Part shown: positions 55,214-64,000 of the stretch, piece after piece | Position numbering within the stretch: position 1 is the first letter of the stretch | How the letters are laid out: every line of letters starts with the position of its first letter | Assembly (NCBI GenBank): GCA_016271365.2 | Contig: CM028136.1 | Location: forward strand, 471,508,001 to 471,572,000 | Source: Neoceratodus forsteri | Lineage: Eukaryota; Chordata; Ceratodontiformes; Ceratodontidae | Direction: 5' to 3' | DNA length: 64,000 nt | Made by a program: the position numbers and the translations under genes | The notes under the pieces: model-generated | What the model saw: the letters and a program-made list of their open reading frames with translations, nothing else | Told to the model about the DNA's origin: nothing | Database searches by the model: none

Positions 55214-55861
55214 ATTTATAATTTGAGTATGACATAATGTGCTCACAATCACAACACACAAAATGCAACTGTCTTGTGTCCAGAAAATTCCCAAGTGCTG
55301 AGTAAGTGAAATGGGAGCGTTACACCACATGCAAAGTCCTCAACAATGTATTGCACAGTCACTCATGCACACAGTGGTCACACAAGGTGCTTTTACACAC
55401 TGGTGTCTGTAGTGGAATGACCATTACAGAACCAATGTAACGTTACCCCTGTTCATTTGTAAAGCGTACTCTTCCTCAACCACAGTGAACATTCAGCCAA
55501 AACGCATTCTCTGCTTCCCACGGTTTGCCCCGATGTGCGCCAGTACATTCCTGCACATAATCAGGAGGTTCTGTTACCTCATATCACAGCAAACTCCTTG
55601 GGGAAGCCGGAATGAAAAAATACAAAATGGAGGAGGGGATTTGCTGGCATGCTTACTGTGTGAAAAGTGAACACAGAATGGAAAAAACTATAACAGCATC
55701 ACAGAGGTAATCATCATTTCATTATAAAAACCTGTGTGTAAAAGCTCCTACAGAGTCCTCAGAATTTTTTTGCATCTGTCTTGTGTCCAGAAAGTTTACA
55801 TTCTCTGTGATGATGATGATGTACTCATGATGCACAGTGTCTTGCCAAACCATGTGAAGGA
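55214..55861. other. Unassigned stretch
   Basis: No recognised gene. The string ctgtcttgtgtccagaaa occurs at about 55270 and 55776, suggesting that 55270-55790 is bounded by a short direct repeat. Short ORFs (55485-55670) have no motif. Confidence 0.4.
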
Positions 55862-56052
55862 GGGATAACATTTATTTAGTTATTTTTTTATTTTAGTCTT
55901 TGGTAACTGGGTAAGGCCCACTAGGCACAAATTCCTGTTTTCAGGGGTGACCTGGGAGCACTGGGCGGTTAAGTAACTTGCCCAGGGTCACACAGTATGC
56001 AAGTGGAGGTTGCAAGAATCAAACTCAGGTCTGGTCTGCTGGATGTACCAAT
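55862..56052 (-). mobile_element. CORE-SINE / MIR-like SINE
   Basis: The plus strand reads, from the tail, 'tttggtaactgggtaaggcc', ttttcaggggtgacctggg, then 'gttaagtaacttgcccaggg', tcacacagtatgcaagtgg and tcaaactcaggtct. The last part is the reverse complement of the MIR/CORE-SINE body (the well-known acctgggttcgaa ... gtgtgaccttgggcaagttacttaac order). The tail resembles the V-SINE tail and the 3' end of the L2-group LINE at 36.9 kb. Confidence 0.8.
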
Positions 56053-56232
56053 TTTGTTCACACCTCGTTCCTCTAACATGACATGAATCCATTCAGTATT
56101 CCATCAGAAATGATGATCGTGAGAGAACTGTTGCTGGTCCAAAGTATACCGTGATTCCCACAAATGAGATGCGATAAACCTCAACTGGATGGAAGGTTGC
56201 CATTTATGTGTAGACTAATAGTAGCCTTGGTG

Positions 56233-56234
<2 letters not shown>

Positions 56235-56276
<42 letters not shown>
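56235..56276. repeat. (AT)n microsatellite
   Basis: A 42-bp pure run of TA dinucleotides. Confidence 0.98.
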
Positions 56277-56277
<1 letters not shown>

Positions 56278-56712
56278 CTATACATATGTATTTTCTAGGT
56301 GGGGGGGTTGACATATACAGACATGTACTCATTGTATTGTTTTGTGTCACAGGTCACACAAACTGTTGGTGTGCACATTCCAGTGCTTGATGAGAAATTT
56401 CAGCATTGAAATTGGAAATGGAATACTCACAAGCCAATGAAGTTAAGTAATTTTTTTGGGGAGGGAGGAAGCATATTTGTAAGTAGGTTTCATTAATGGT
56501 TTATTATTTGGTTACTTCTTTACAGATTTCATCTTCACCCTTCTCCAGTCTGGTAATGATGGTCATGGTCATCGATTGAAATGACTTCTGCATGTTGCAT
56601 GTCTGCCCCAGCCCGGGGGGGGGCTGATGTTGAAGAAGTTCTTTGGATCCGGCAACTATGACACACTAAAAAAAGAAATGAAGGACTTATTACAACTTGA
56701 TTGCAGCAGTAA
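56277..56712. other. Unassigned stretch
   Basis: No gene, repeat or motif recognised. The only feature is a G-run at 56617-56626. Confidence 0.4.
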
Positions 56713-57051
56713 GACATTGACCCAGATATTCAAAAGGGTTGCGCCCCAGCACAATATTCAAAAGGGAAAAGTGCATGGCACAAATCCTGATGCACTGTAG
56801 TGCATCACTAATGTATGCAGGTGCAGGTAGGGGGGGTGTACCCATGCATACCCTGCACATCCCGATATTCAGCCCGGGATGTGCAGAGCCATGCATGAGC
56901 AACCCCTACCTGCACCAGCACAAAGTTGATCCAAAAAAAAAAGGATCAACTGATGGCCACCCACAGGTGAGCTGCTGCATTGCAGGGTGCAACATGGAGG
57001 CTGCCACCTGTGGGTGGCCATATGAGCTCCTACTGCACCTCATGGTGCCCC

Positions 57052-57519
57052 CCATGCCCGATCGTGGCCATTTGTAATTAAAATAAAGATATGTCCTGTA
57101 TCCCTGGTGGTCTAAGGTACCCCTCACCACCCACCGGCCCCACTGCCCGCTTTCCCTGGTCAGCCGGTGGCGCGGCAACCACCACCTGCCCACCGCTCAC
57201 CGATCACACGTCAGTAGGGCTGTACACCCATTGGTTCACAGCATGAGCCAATGGACATGCAGCCCGTGCCATGCTACATATTCCAGATATGTGAATGAAT
57301 CATTCACATATCTGGAATATGTATTACAGATATGGGCTGCACATCCATTGGCTCCACTGGAACCAAAGGGCATAGCGTGGGGTGGCAGGTGGGTGAGTGC
57401 TGCCGGCTGACCCGGGGAGCGTGGGGCTTGGTGGGTGGGTGGGAGGGGGGTACCGTGAGACCACCAGGGATATAGGACATATTCCTATTTTTAATTACAA
57501 ATGCCCACGATTGGGCAGA
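57052..57519. repeat. 468-bp palindrome with a near-perfect 47-bp core
   Basis: Arms 57052-57298 and 57300-57519 are inverted. The core 57276-57322 has 23-bp arms around one base (acatattccagatatgtgaa on the left edge, fully complementary on the right). Outward, 'gagccaatggacatgcagcc' pairs with ggctgcacatccattggct, and 'atccctggtggtct' with agaccaccagggat. Confidence 0.92.
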
Positions 57520-58340
57520 TAGCGGTCCACTGGACCACCAGGGATATTGGAATTATTCATATATTTTTTTTTTAATTTCTATTTATTCACCTCCCTGTCT
57601 GCCATCCCCAACCCTTCAGGAGCCTCAAGGCAGACATCCCTCTACCTTCTACCCTGCCCGTATGACCCTCTGGAACCCCATGTAGCTTTGGTTTACCCCC
57701 CAAGTGGGGATGTGGCAGAGCCCCCCTACCCCATCAATCAACTTGCGTCAGTCCAAGGGCCATCAGACAGGTGAAGGCACATCGAGGACATGTCTCTGGA
57801 TGCTCCATCTTCCTGGTGATGGCAGGCATTTTTCCACTTTTTCTCCCACCCCTTACAGCGTAGGACCCCTGACATCAAGGTGCAAGGCGCCGATGTCACG
57901 CTGTATCAAGGCAGCCCTTCCCCTGACATTAGGGGCTTGCAGTACTCCCAGCCTCCGCTCGGAGTCAAGCAAGTGTTCGAGCCATTGCCTTAACCCTCCC
58001 CGGAGTAGGTGAGCTGTCGTAGGATGCTCAAGCCCAACTCTCCCCTGCTGACCCACCAGCGACCCGAGTCCGCTCCCGAACCCGGGTCACAGGCATGGAG
58101 CGAGGTGTGGCATCCAGCGCCTCAACCCTCAGCGCCACCGGGCTGCTGAATTATTCATATATTTTTACAAATGCCTGCGGTCGGGCAGATAGCGGTCCAT
58201 TGGACCAGCAGGCATATTGGACTTATTCATATATTTTTACAAATGCCCGTGATCTGGCAGATAGCGGTCCACTGGACCACCAGGGATATTGGACATATTC
58301 TTTTATTTACAAAAATGCCCGCGATTGGGCTGTGGAGCAC
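57501..58340. repeat. ~73-bp tandem units, split by a retrocopy
   Basis: The unit reads acaaatgcccgcgattgggc, agatagcggtccactggacc, accagggatattgg and attattcatatattttt. One unit is at about 57497-57568, then after a 579-bp insertion at about 58148-58217, 58218-58290 and 58291-58340 (partial). Units differ by a few bases. Confidence 0.85.
57569..58147 (-). mobile_element. Poly(A)-tailed retrocopy with 19-bp target duplication
   Basis: A GC-rich 579-bp block interrupts the tandem units. It is flanked by gaattattcatatattttt at 57550-57568 and 58148-58166. On the minus strand it ends with ggtgaataaatagaaatt and an A-run, giving a polyadenylation signal and tail. This is the form of a processed transcript inserted by L1-type machinery. 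A minus frame (58056-57853, RLGVLQAPNVRGRAALIQRD) is open but short, and I do not recognise the source. It may be a 5'-truncated pseudogene or a SINE. Confidence 0.7.
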
Positions 58341-58768
58341 ATTGCCGGCTGAAGGGGGCATTGTTCCCCGACAGCTGCTGCCTGGCAGGGCGCCAGGTGC
58401 AAGTTATTGGGGATCGGCACACCTGCATGCAAATGGGGCCATAATGACATGCAAATGGCCTCATGTGCACCTTGCATACATTATGGCCCCATTTGCATGT
58501 TAACTTTTGAATATCGCGGTTGCTGCGCATGGCGCAATGGAACTTGCACTAGCGCATCCCCATGCTCTACCCTGGCCACTTGCGCTGGTGCAGTGCCACT
58601 GCGCCATGCACACTGTGGGTGGCCAGGGTGCGATACTCAATGCTGCTGAGCCATGGCGCAGATCCGTTGAATATCGCCCAGTCCACACCCCTGCACAGCC
58701 AAGTTGAGCTGCTCCCAAGCTTGCACCACAGCCTGGTGCAGTTTGAATATCTGGGCCCCTATGTTTAA

Positions 58769-60034
58769 GCCATTGCTGTTCCATGGGTATCTGGATTAAC
58801 ACAGATAGCAAGCTGTCCCGCTGCAATCATCAGGTCACAACTTAATTTAGTACCAGGCTGAGTAACAAATACACTGTGTCAGTGTCCCTGCATCTCAACT
58901 CAAGTTACTTTTCAAAACCACATCTTTTCAAGTAACACAACCTGGGTCCAACTTTTTCAACACTGTCATGGCTGCACAGCTGCAAATTTGGAATACAGTG
59001 CATGATATGTTGCAGAAATATTTTTTGTGACATACACGTCACCTAGTTTATGAATCCTGTCGGATTTGTTGCACTGTTATGAAAAAAAAAGGAAAAGATG
59101 AAATAAAATTGATATGTTTACCAGTATGGATTGGAAATGGATATTCCATAAGTTCCTGTAGACAGTACTGCTGCTGTACTATTAATACAGATCTTCAGCG
59201 AAGGAGAGTAGTTTGTTGTTAACCTGTAAAAAGCAAAATATGTTGACCGTATCTGTTTGACCATTGCAGCTCAGAAAAGCAACAGAAAACAAAACACACA
59301 GCTAAAGGAAGCTGAATAACATACAAAACATTAATACACATACTCACTTTATAGTTTTAATAGTAAGAAGCCTTGTGCCTGTGGCTGATGGATATGGTCT
59401 CCTGTTCGACTGCCTCTGCATTGGCATGGTCAATGTAATGGAAAAACATTGTCACAATGACACTGGTTGTGGGTGCTTTTGGTCATAGCTGCAGAGCATG
59501 ATGGCATTCCCTCTCATATCTTCCTGCATGTGGTGGTGGTGGTGGTGGTGGCAGTGGCGAACAGCAGTCTTATGGTGGTAGTAGTCCAGGGGGACAAACG
59601 GTCACATTCCCTGTAGTGACAATGGAGAACAGCAGTCTTATGGTGGTGGTAGTCCGGAACCAGGTTATACTGTGCTCTGTGTTATAAATGTGATGACGTG
59701 ACGTATGGAATTTGAATCAGTATGAGTGGGACAGTGATTTAACTTTATGAAAAAGAGAACATGCATCATATAAGACATATGACAGCCTTTTAACCACTTA
59801 AGTTAAAACCTGCCAACATTAACCTCATCATCATTCATCATCATCCTCAGAAAGAAAGCTGCCCTCGCAGTCTTCTATGTCTGAATTCAGACCATGGGGA
59901 AATTCTTTCTCCACTGTGTTATCATCTACATCAGTGGTAGGCCACTTCATGCTGTCACTGCCACTAGGATGGTCCCTTTCTTCAACATCAGCAAAACCAT
60001 GAGTATGCTGGGGTATGAATACTGAGGTTGCAGT
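58769..60034. other. Unassigned stretch with (GGT)n
   Basis: No gene recognised. (GGT)n lies at about 59529-59551. A ~75-bp block containing 'gaacagcagtcttatggtgg' and tagtcc is present twice (about 59560-59590 and 59630-59660). It probably includes the 3' side of the hAT element, whose terminal repeat I could not identify. Confidence 0.4.
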
Positions 60035-62405
60035 CTAAGCTGGTATGTGCCTCTCATTCATTTTTATGAATGTCAGCAAACTGACATTTGCAGGAGAGAG
60101 GTTTGTACGATGATCCTGAGCTATTGCACCTGCTAAGCTGAATACCCTCTCAACACTCACACTGGAGGGTGGGCATGTCAGGTACTTCAGTGCCACAGTG
60201 GTCAGCTCTGGCATTTCACTGACCTTTCCACTCCAGTATAAAAGGGGATCATCAGTGACTGACAGATGCCTGTTTTCAGACACATATGACTCAACCATTC
60301 GCTGTGCTGCTCTAAGTCCAGTGGTTAATGCATCATCCTGTTCTCCGGAATCATTTATGTCAAAAATCCCCACTTGGGACAAAACCTCCCAAAGTGGGTT
60401 AACACCAGCTACTTTTGATGACAGACCACCTGGAATTGCAGTCCCCTTCCCCTTACAGGAAATGTTTAATACTACTCCTCCAGGTTCACCTTCAGCCTGA
60501 TAATGCTGCTCAGGTTTCCTGACCCTGGCACATGACTTCTGTGCTCCATGAACCAAGTGCACCAGTTGCCCACTGACATTTTTATCTGTTCAGGTCCACC
60601 CTCCAGTACTGAGGCAATTCCATGTTTGTATTGTGGGTCCAGCATTGTTGCTATTGCAAAGTGTCACTACGCTGAATGCTCAATATGTGACGATTCTGGT
60701 CGAATACTGTCAGCATGTGTTTCAGCAACACACTGCTAGCACTGTCTCAGCGACATCAAGACTGTGCTGTACATTCACCAATGTCTGCCTCAGCACCCGC
60801 AGCAGTGGAACTGATTGGCTAATGGAGACAGACTTGCCACTCACTGCCTGTGTGGCATGTTCAAAAGGCCTCAAGATTCTTATTACAGAGTCCATGAGGC
60901 ACCACTGTTCAGTAGTCATAGACATGGAGGCCCCAGAACTGTCACGGCTAGTGTGCATGACAAGATATTCTGAGATGGCTTTGTACTCTTCATACAACCT
61001 CGCTGCCATGTATAAAGTGGAGTTCCACCAGGTGACAACTTCCAGCTTCAAGTGGTGCTGCAGGAGGTTGTTTCAGATCTGCAACTGCCGAAGTTGGTCA
61101 TGGGCCTTTGCAGAGCGTGAAAAGTGAGAACAGATATGGTGTGCAACTGTCAGCATTTCCTTTATATCAGGGTGCTGCAGAAACTCCTGCACCACAAGAT
61201 TTAAACAGTGGGCCATGCATGGAACCTGAAAAAAACACCATTCGTGATGCATTTCACAACATTTGACCTATTGTCACTTGCTATGAACACAGCTCTCAGG
61301 GACAGGGGGTTCAGCCACTTGTCAGTTTCAGTCAGTACCACATCCAACATGTTTTCACCAGTGTGTGAACAGGTCACATTGCACATACCAATTGTTTTAT
61401 GCTGTCGAATTCCAGGAAGATTGCTACCACGACACTCCACCTTACTACACTGATTATTCACACTACCAATGGCACAAACAACCCCTGCACCTGCGCCCAG
61501 TGTGCAGTTATACACAAATATGAACTCCCCGCTGTTTTGCCACTTGTCCACATATCCATACTTACATAGATGAATGGAGAGGAGGAATGTTGAAGGGTAT
61601 GTCTTACTGAGTCGGACACAGTATGGTTCAACTCGGGGACCGCATGAGTCGAAAAGTATGTCCTGGAAGGTACTGTCCATTTTGGGCAGGCACATGCAGC
61701 AAACCACAGGAACCCAGAATTCTCCACAAAGGAGAAGGCAAAAAGATCAATTGCCAGCATTTCAGCTACAGTAGCATTACGTTCAAGTGACACTGTATGA
61801 TTGGGTGGGTACTTCAGCTTATGCACAAAAACACTCTGTAACATGGGCTGACTTAAACGTTTTACACAGGGTATGATGGCAAATGGTTCCGCTGTGCGAA
61901 TGACAGGGGGTGGAGTGTGGACATGTGATGAAGACAGTTGCACTGGTGATGACAAACCCAGAAATGCAGTTATTTTCTCATATTTAGCAACAGGGGTTGA
62001 TGTACCACTTGCATTACACATACTGCATTGACCACCACTGCCACAAAAACTACTACTCACACTACCACTGGACAAGACTTCAAAATCATTCTGCTCTTCC
62101 ACCTCATCATGCCTGTAGTAATCCTCTGCTGTTATTTCATCACTACTGTACACATTTAATTTTCTACTTCATGCTACAGTCATGGAAGGGGATAGCTTGC
62201 TCATTATAGTTGATGACAAGGGTGAATGCCCCATTGTGGTACACTTATTAGCTGCCATCTTGTGCTGAGTCCACAGTGCCATGTGCCTAATCTTAAGATG
62301 TGTATGCTGTCCCACTGTGCCCAGATGGCTCCCCTTTTTACCTTGGCTCACATGCACCTGGCAAACCTGGCAGATTGCAACTGACTCATCATTTGCATGT
62401 TCCAC
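60035..62405 (-). pseudogene. hAT-superfamily transposase with N-terminal BED zinc finger
   Basis: Minus-strand order. The BED finger is at 62405-62280 (CQVCQVHVSQGKKGSHLGTVGQHTHLKIRH; CX2C ... HX4H). A Ser-rich linker and then the hAT core start lie at 62153-61458 (NATVAEMLAIDLFAFSFVENSGFLWFAACACPKWTVPSR ... VSMDMWTSGKTAGSSYLCITAHW). The central helical part follows (CMAHCLNLVVQEFLQHPDIKEML at about 61215-61150; VVTWWNSTLYMAARLYEEYKAI at 61051). The C-terminal dimerisation region is DPLLYWSGKVSEMPELTTVALKYLTCPPSSVSVERVFSLAG ... NLSPANVSLLTFIKMNERH (60250-60035). Such proteins cut and paste DNA with 8-bp target duplications. Frame changes near 61460, 61070 and 60720-60560 inactivate it. The 5' side is cut by an L1 poly(A) end at 62429. 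Confidence 0.9.
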
Positions 62406-62837
62406 AAAAAAATCTCAAACAAGAGGTTTTTTTTTTAAGATTGACTATGCTTTATTGTTAGGAAGACTTTACATATCATTCATTACAGAGATCTGAACAG
62501 GGAAGAGTACATGTTTCATTACCACAAGCCAGTAATGTAAGTTGGAGAAATTCTACAATATTATATATTCACATAGAAATCTGGTGAGTGATAATTATTA
62601 TTATAATTTCTTTACAAATCACTTCAAATCTTAAGAAACATGCACTAATTTATCCTCCTATTTCCCCTATCCTCCCCCTTAAGCCCCTTTCCCCCCACCC
62701 ACAACCCCTCCGGTATGCAGTGATGTTGGCCTATAGTATTCATTATCCCTGGATACAATTTATTGGAGAAGGCCTAAAGTGATATTGAGCTTTTTCTAGT
62801 AGACGTTTTTAAAATGTGTTATCTTCTGTACCTTATT

Positions 62838-62846
62838 GCAGTGTCA

Positions 62847-62878
<32 letters not shown>

Positions 62879-63272
62879 GCCTGTGGGTTCAGTTCCTACA
62901 TCTGGCACTTGGGTTAGTATCCCAATACTGACACTGCAGTGTAGCATGAGAGGGGTGCTGCACTTCTGAGGTGCCCTCTTTCAGATGAGATGTTAAACCG
63001 AGGTCCCATCTGCCTGGATTGGAGGTAGTTCAGGTGGATGTTAAAGATCCCATGGCACTTAGTGAAAAGAGTAGGGGAATTTCCCTGGTGTCCTGGCCAA
63101 ATTTCCCTCATTCACTAAAAATACCATTGACAGCTTAATCTGGTTCAAGGTCAGTTGGCATTCATCTGTATCCCTCCTCCCCAGGTCATGCCTAAAAATA
63201 GGCAGGATTTGTCTAGTGCACTTACCCGGTCAACAAAAAAAATAAATAAATAAATAAATAAATTATTCAATT
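62838..63272 (+). mobile_element. V-SINE, intact copy with (AAAT)n tail
   Basis: Same family as 43594-44016. The head is tggctcagtaggtagc ... gtgggttcagttcc, with a ~14-bp deletion before the B box. The core is cagatgagatgttaaaccg, and aaaagagtaggggaattt is intact at the site where the Tx1-like LINE landed in the other copy. The tail (cctaaaaataggcagg ... acccggtcaac) ends in an (AAAT)n run to 63272. It is inserted in the L1 3' region. Confidence 0.92.
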
Positions 63273-64000
63273 AAATAGTTAATAAGGTATGTAAAGGGGC
63301 CCATACTTTCTGACAATAATGTGGTCTCTTCGTTATTCTGGCAATCGTGCATTCTGCTTGTAAAGCAAAAAGCATCTCTTTTAACCATTCTGTGTACGTG
63401 GGAATGCTCTGATCCAACTAATGACGCATGATTACTTTCTTGGTGCATAGGGATACTAATGCCATGTGTTTTCATTGATTACCAATCAAAAGGTCCCATA
63501 ATCCCCTATTATGCAAATTTCTGGTCTAAAAGCTTCGGATAGACATAATAGAGGATCCAAATTAGACTTAATGATGGACCAGAATGGTGTGACTTTTTTA
63601 AATTCCCACAGGATATGCAATATCGTGCCATGACATTCCTTCCAATGAAAGCAAAGATTTGAGGGAAAGCTTTCCCATTTGGTAAAGTCTGGCAGGAGTA
63701 TAGTATAGATCATGTAATATGTAAAATTGTAGGATGTGATATCTAGTCCACTTCACATCTTGATATAGTTGTGATCAGATTTTAGACCATGGTCATGGTG
63801 TTGGAAATTCTGAGGGTAGTACCTGGTCCCAAACATAGTATGGTGCTCCTTGCAGTTCCTCTATACTATCCCTTAGGAGATGATAGAGAAAAGAGCTAAG
63901 ATGGGATGAGGGTAAATTGGAAATAGCTGGGAGAAATGGGCCTGTTAAGTGCTGTACCCAAGACCCAGTTCCACAATGTTGTAGAAGCATATGTTGTAGT
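63263..64000 (-). pseudogene. L1 ORF2 C-terminal part (partial at window end)
   Basis: Frames 63990-63793, 63713-63486 and 63475-63263 carry the L1 ORF2 C-terminus. In them HWKECHGTILHILWEFKKVTPFWSIIKSNLDPLL is the damaged CX2C-type box (compare CTRCGVTEGNLMHIFWNC of the L1 at 25.8 kb), and the end is HARLPE-type decay before the SINE. Stops and shifts break it. The RT lies beyond the window. Confidence 0.8.

Larger units (their letters stand above)
56713..58768. mobile_element. Non-autonomous foldback element with cccagatattcaaa termini
   Basis: The left edge reads gacccagatattcaaaagg (56716 on). The right edge read backwards is ggcccagatattcaaactgc (about 58760 inward). These inverted termini bound ~2 kb. 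Inside lie a long palindrome, short tandem units, a second hairpin (gcaaatggggccataatg at 58427 with cattatggccccatttgc at 58481) and a retrocopy. No transposase ORF is present. A related repeat lies at 44017-44664. The termini beyond the shared 14 bases are weakly matched, so the exact boundaries are uncertain. Confidence 0.6.
62429..64000 (-). mobile_element. L1-type LINE, 3' part, continuing past the window edge
   Basis: The poly(A) tail is a T-run at 62429-62438, followed by tatgctttattg (AATAAA-type signal on the minus strand). A C-rich 3' UTR to about 62830 is interrupted by a V-SINE (62838-63272). ORF2 C-terminal coding then continues to the window end. It belongs to the same general L1 group as 25108-31364. 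Confidence 0.85.

Overview
This is eukaryotic nuclear DNA, almost certainly from a non-mammalian vertebrate. I recognise no host gene. Nearly everything identifiable is transposable-element sequence, most of it broken by stops and frameshifts. The mix is V-SINEs, a MIR-like CORE-SINE, L2-group LINEs, L1-type LINEs, Tx1-like LINEs with zinc-knuckle ORF1, Penelope-like elements with a GIY-YIG endonuclease, a DIRS-type tyrosine recombinase, a BED-finger hAT transposase, a TTAA-flanked MITE and several long foldbacks. That mix suits a large-genome amphibian (caecilian- or salamander-like) or a lungfish-type genome. The species assignment is inference.

Layout. 1-5.3 kb: a duplicated ~200-bp segment, an L1 ORF1 remnant (minus), an L2 3' end (plus), then unassigned DNA. 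5.27-35.2 kb is one nested structure. An antisense V-SINE is split at its conserved core (5429/34491) by a head-to-tail array of one Tx1-like LINE family: copy 1 (5.4-11.3 kb), copy 2 (11.3-34.3 kb, itself interrupted) and a 3' stub (34.3-34.5 kb). Remnants of the SINE target sit at every copy junction, so this LINE family appears to target the V-SINE core. Copy 2 is split twice. A 10.6-kb head-to-head Penelope-like dimer (12.61-23.22 kb) has a 15-bp target duplication. A full-length-sized L1 (25.1-31.4 kb, minus) has a ~15-bp duplication. A ~510-bp TTAA-flanked MITE sits in the SINE head.

36.9-43 kb: an L2-group LINE (minus) with a 2A-like peptide motif and 117-bp tandem monomers upstream of it. 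43.6 kb: an intact V-SINE. 44-46.3 kb: foldback repeats, including a 1.6-kb inverted repeat. 46.8-52.15 kb: a DIRS-type recombinase gene split by a 4.3-kb L2-group LINE. 52.1-55.2 kb: a 24-bp perfect palindrome, proline-rich ORFs and three consecutive large hairpins. 55.9 kb: a CORE-SINE. 56.7-58.8 kb: a foldback element containing a ~470-bp palindrome and a poly(A)-tailed retrocopy with a 19-bp target duplication. 60-62.4 kb: a hAT transposase (minus). 62.4-64 kb: the 3' end of another L1 (minus) carrying a V-SINE, running off the window.

The parts interact as parasites of parasites. The L2-group LINE, the V-SINE and the CORE-SINE share a 3' tail, consistent with LINE-driven SINE mobilisation. 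The Tx1-like LINE uses the V-SINE as a landing site. Penelope, L1 and the MITE then land in those copies.
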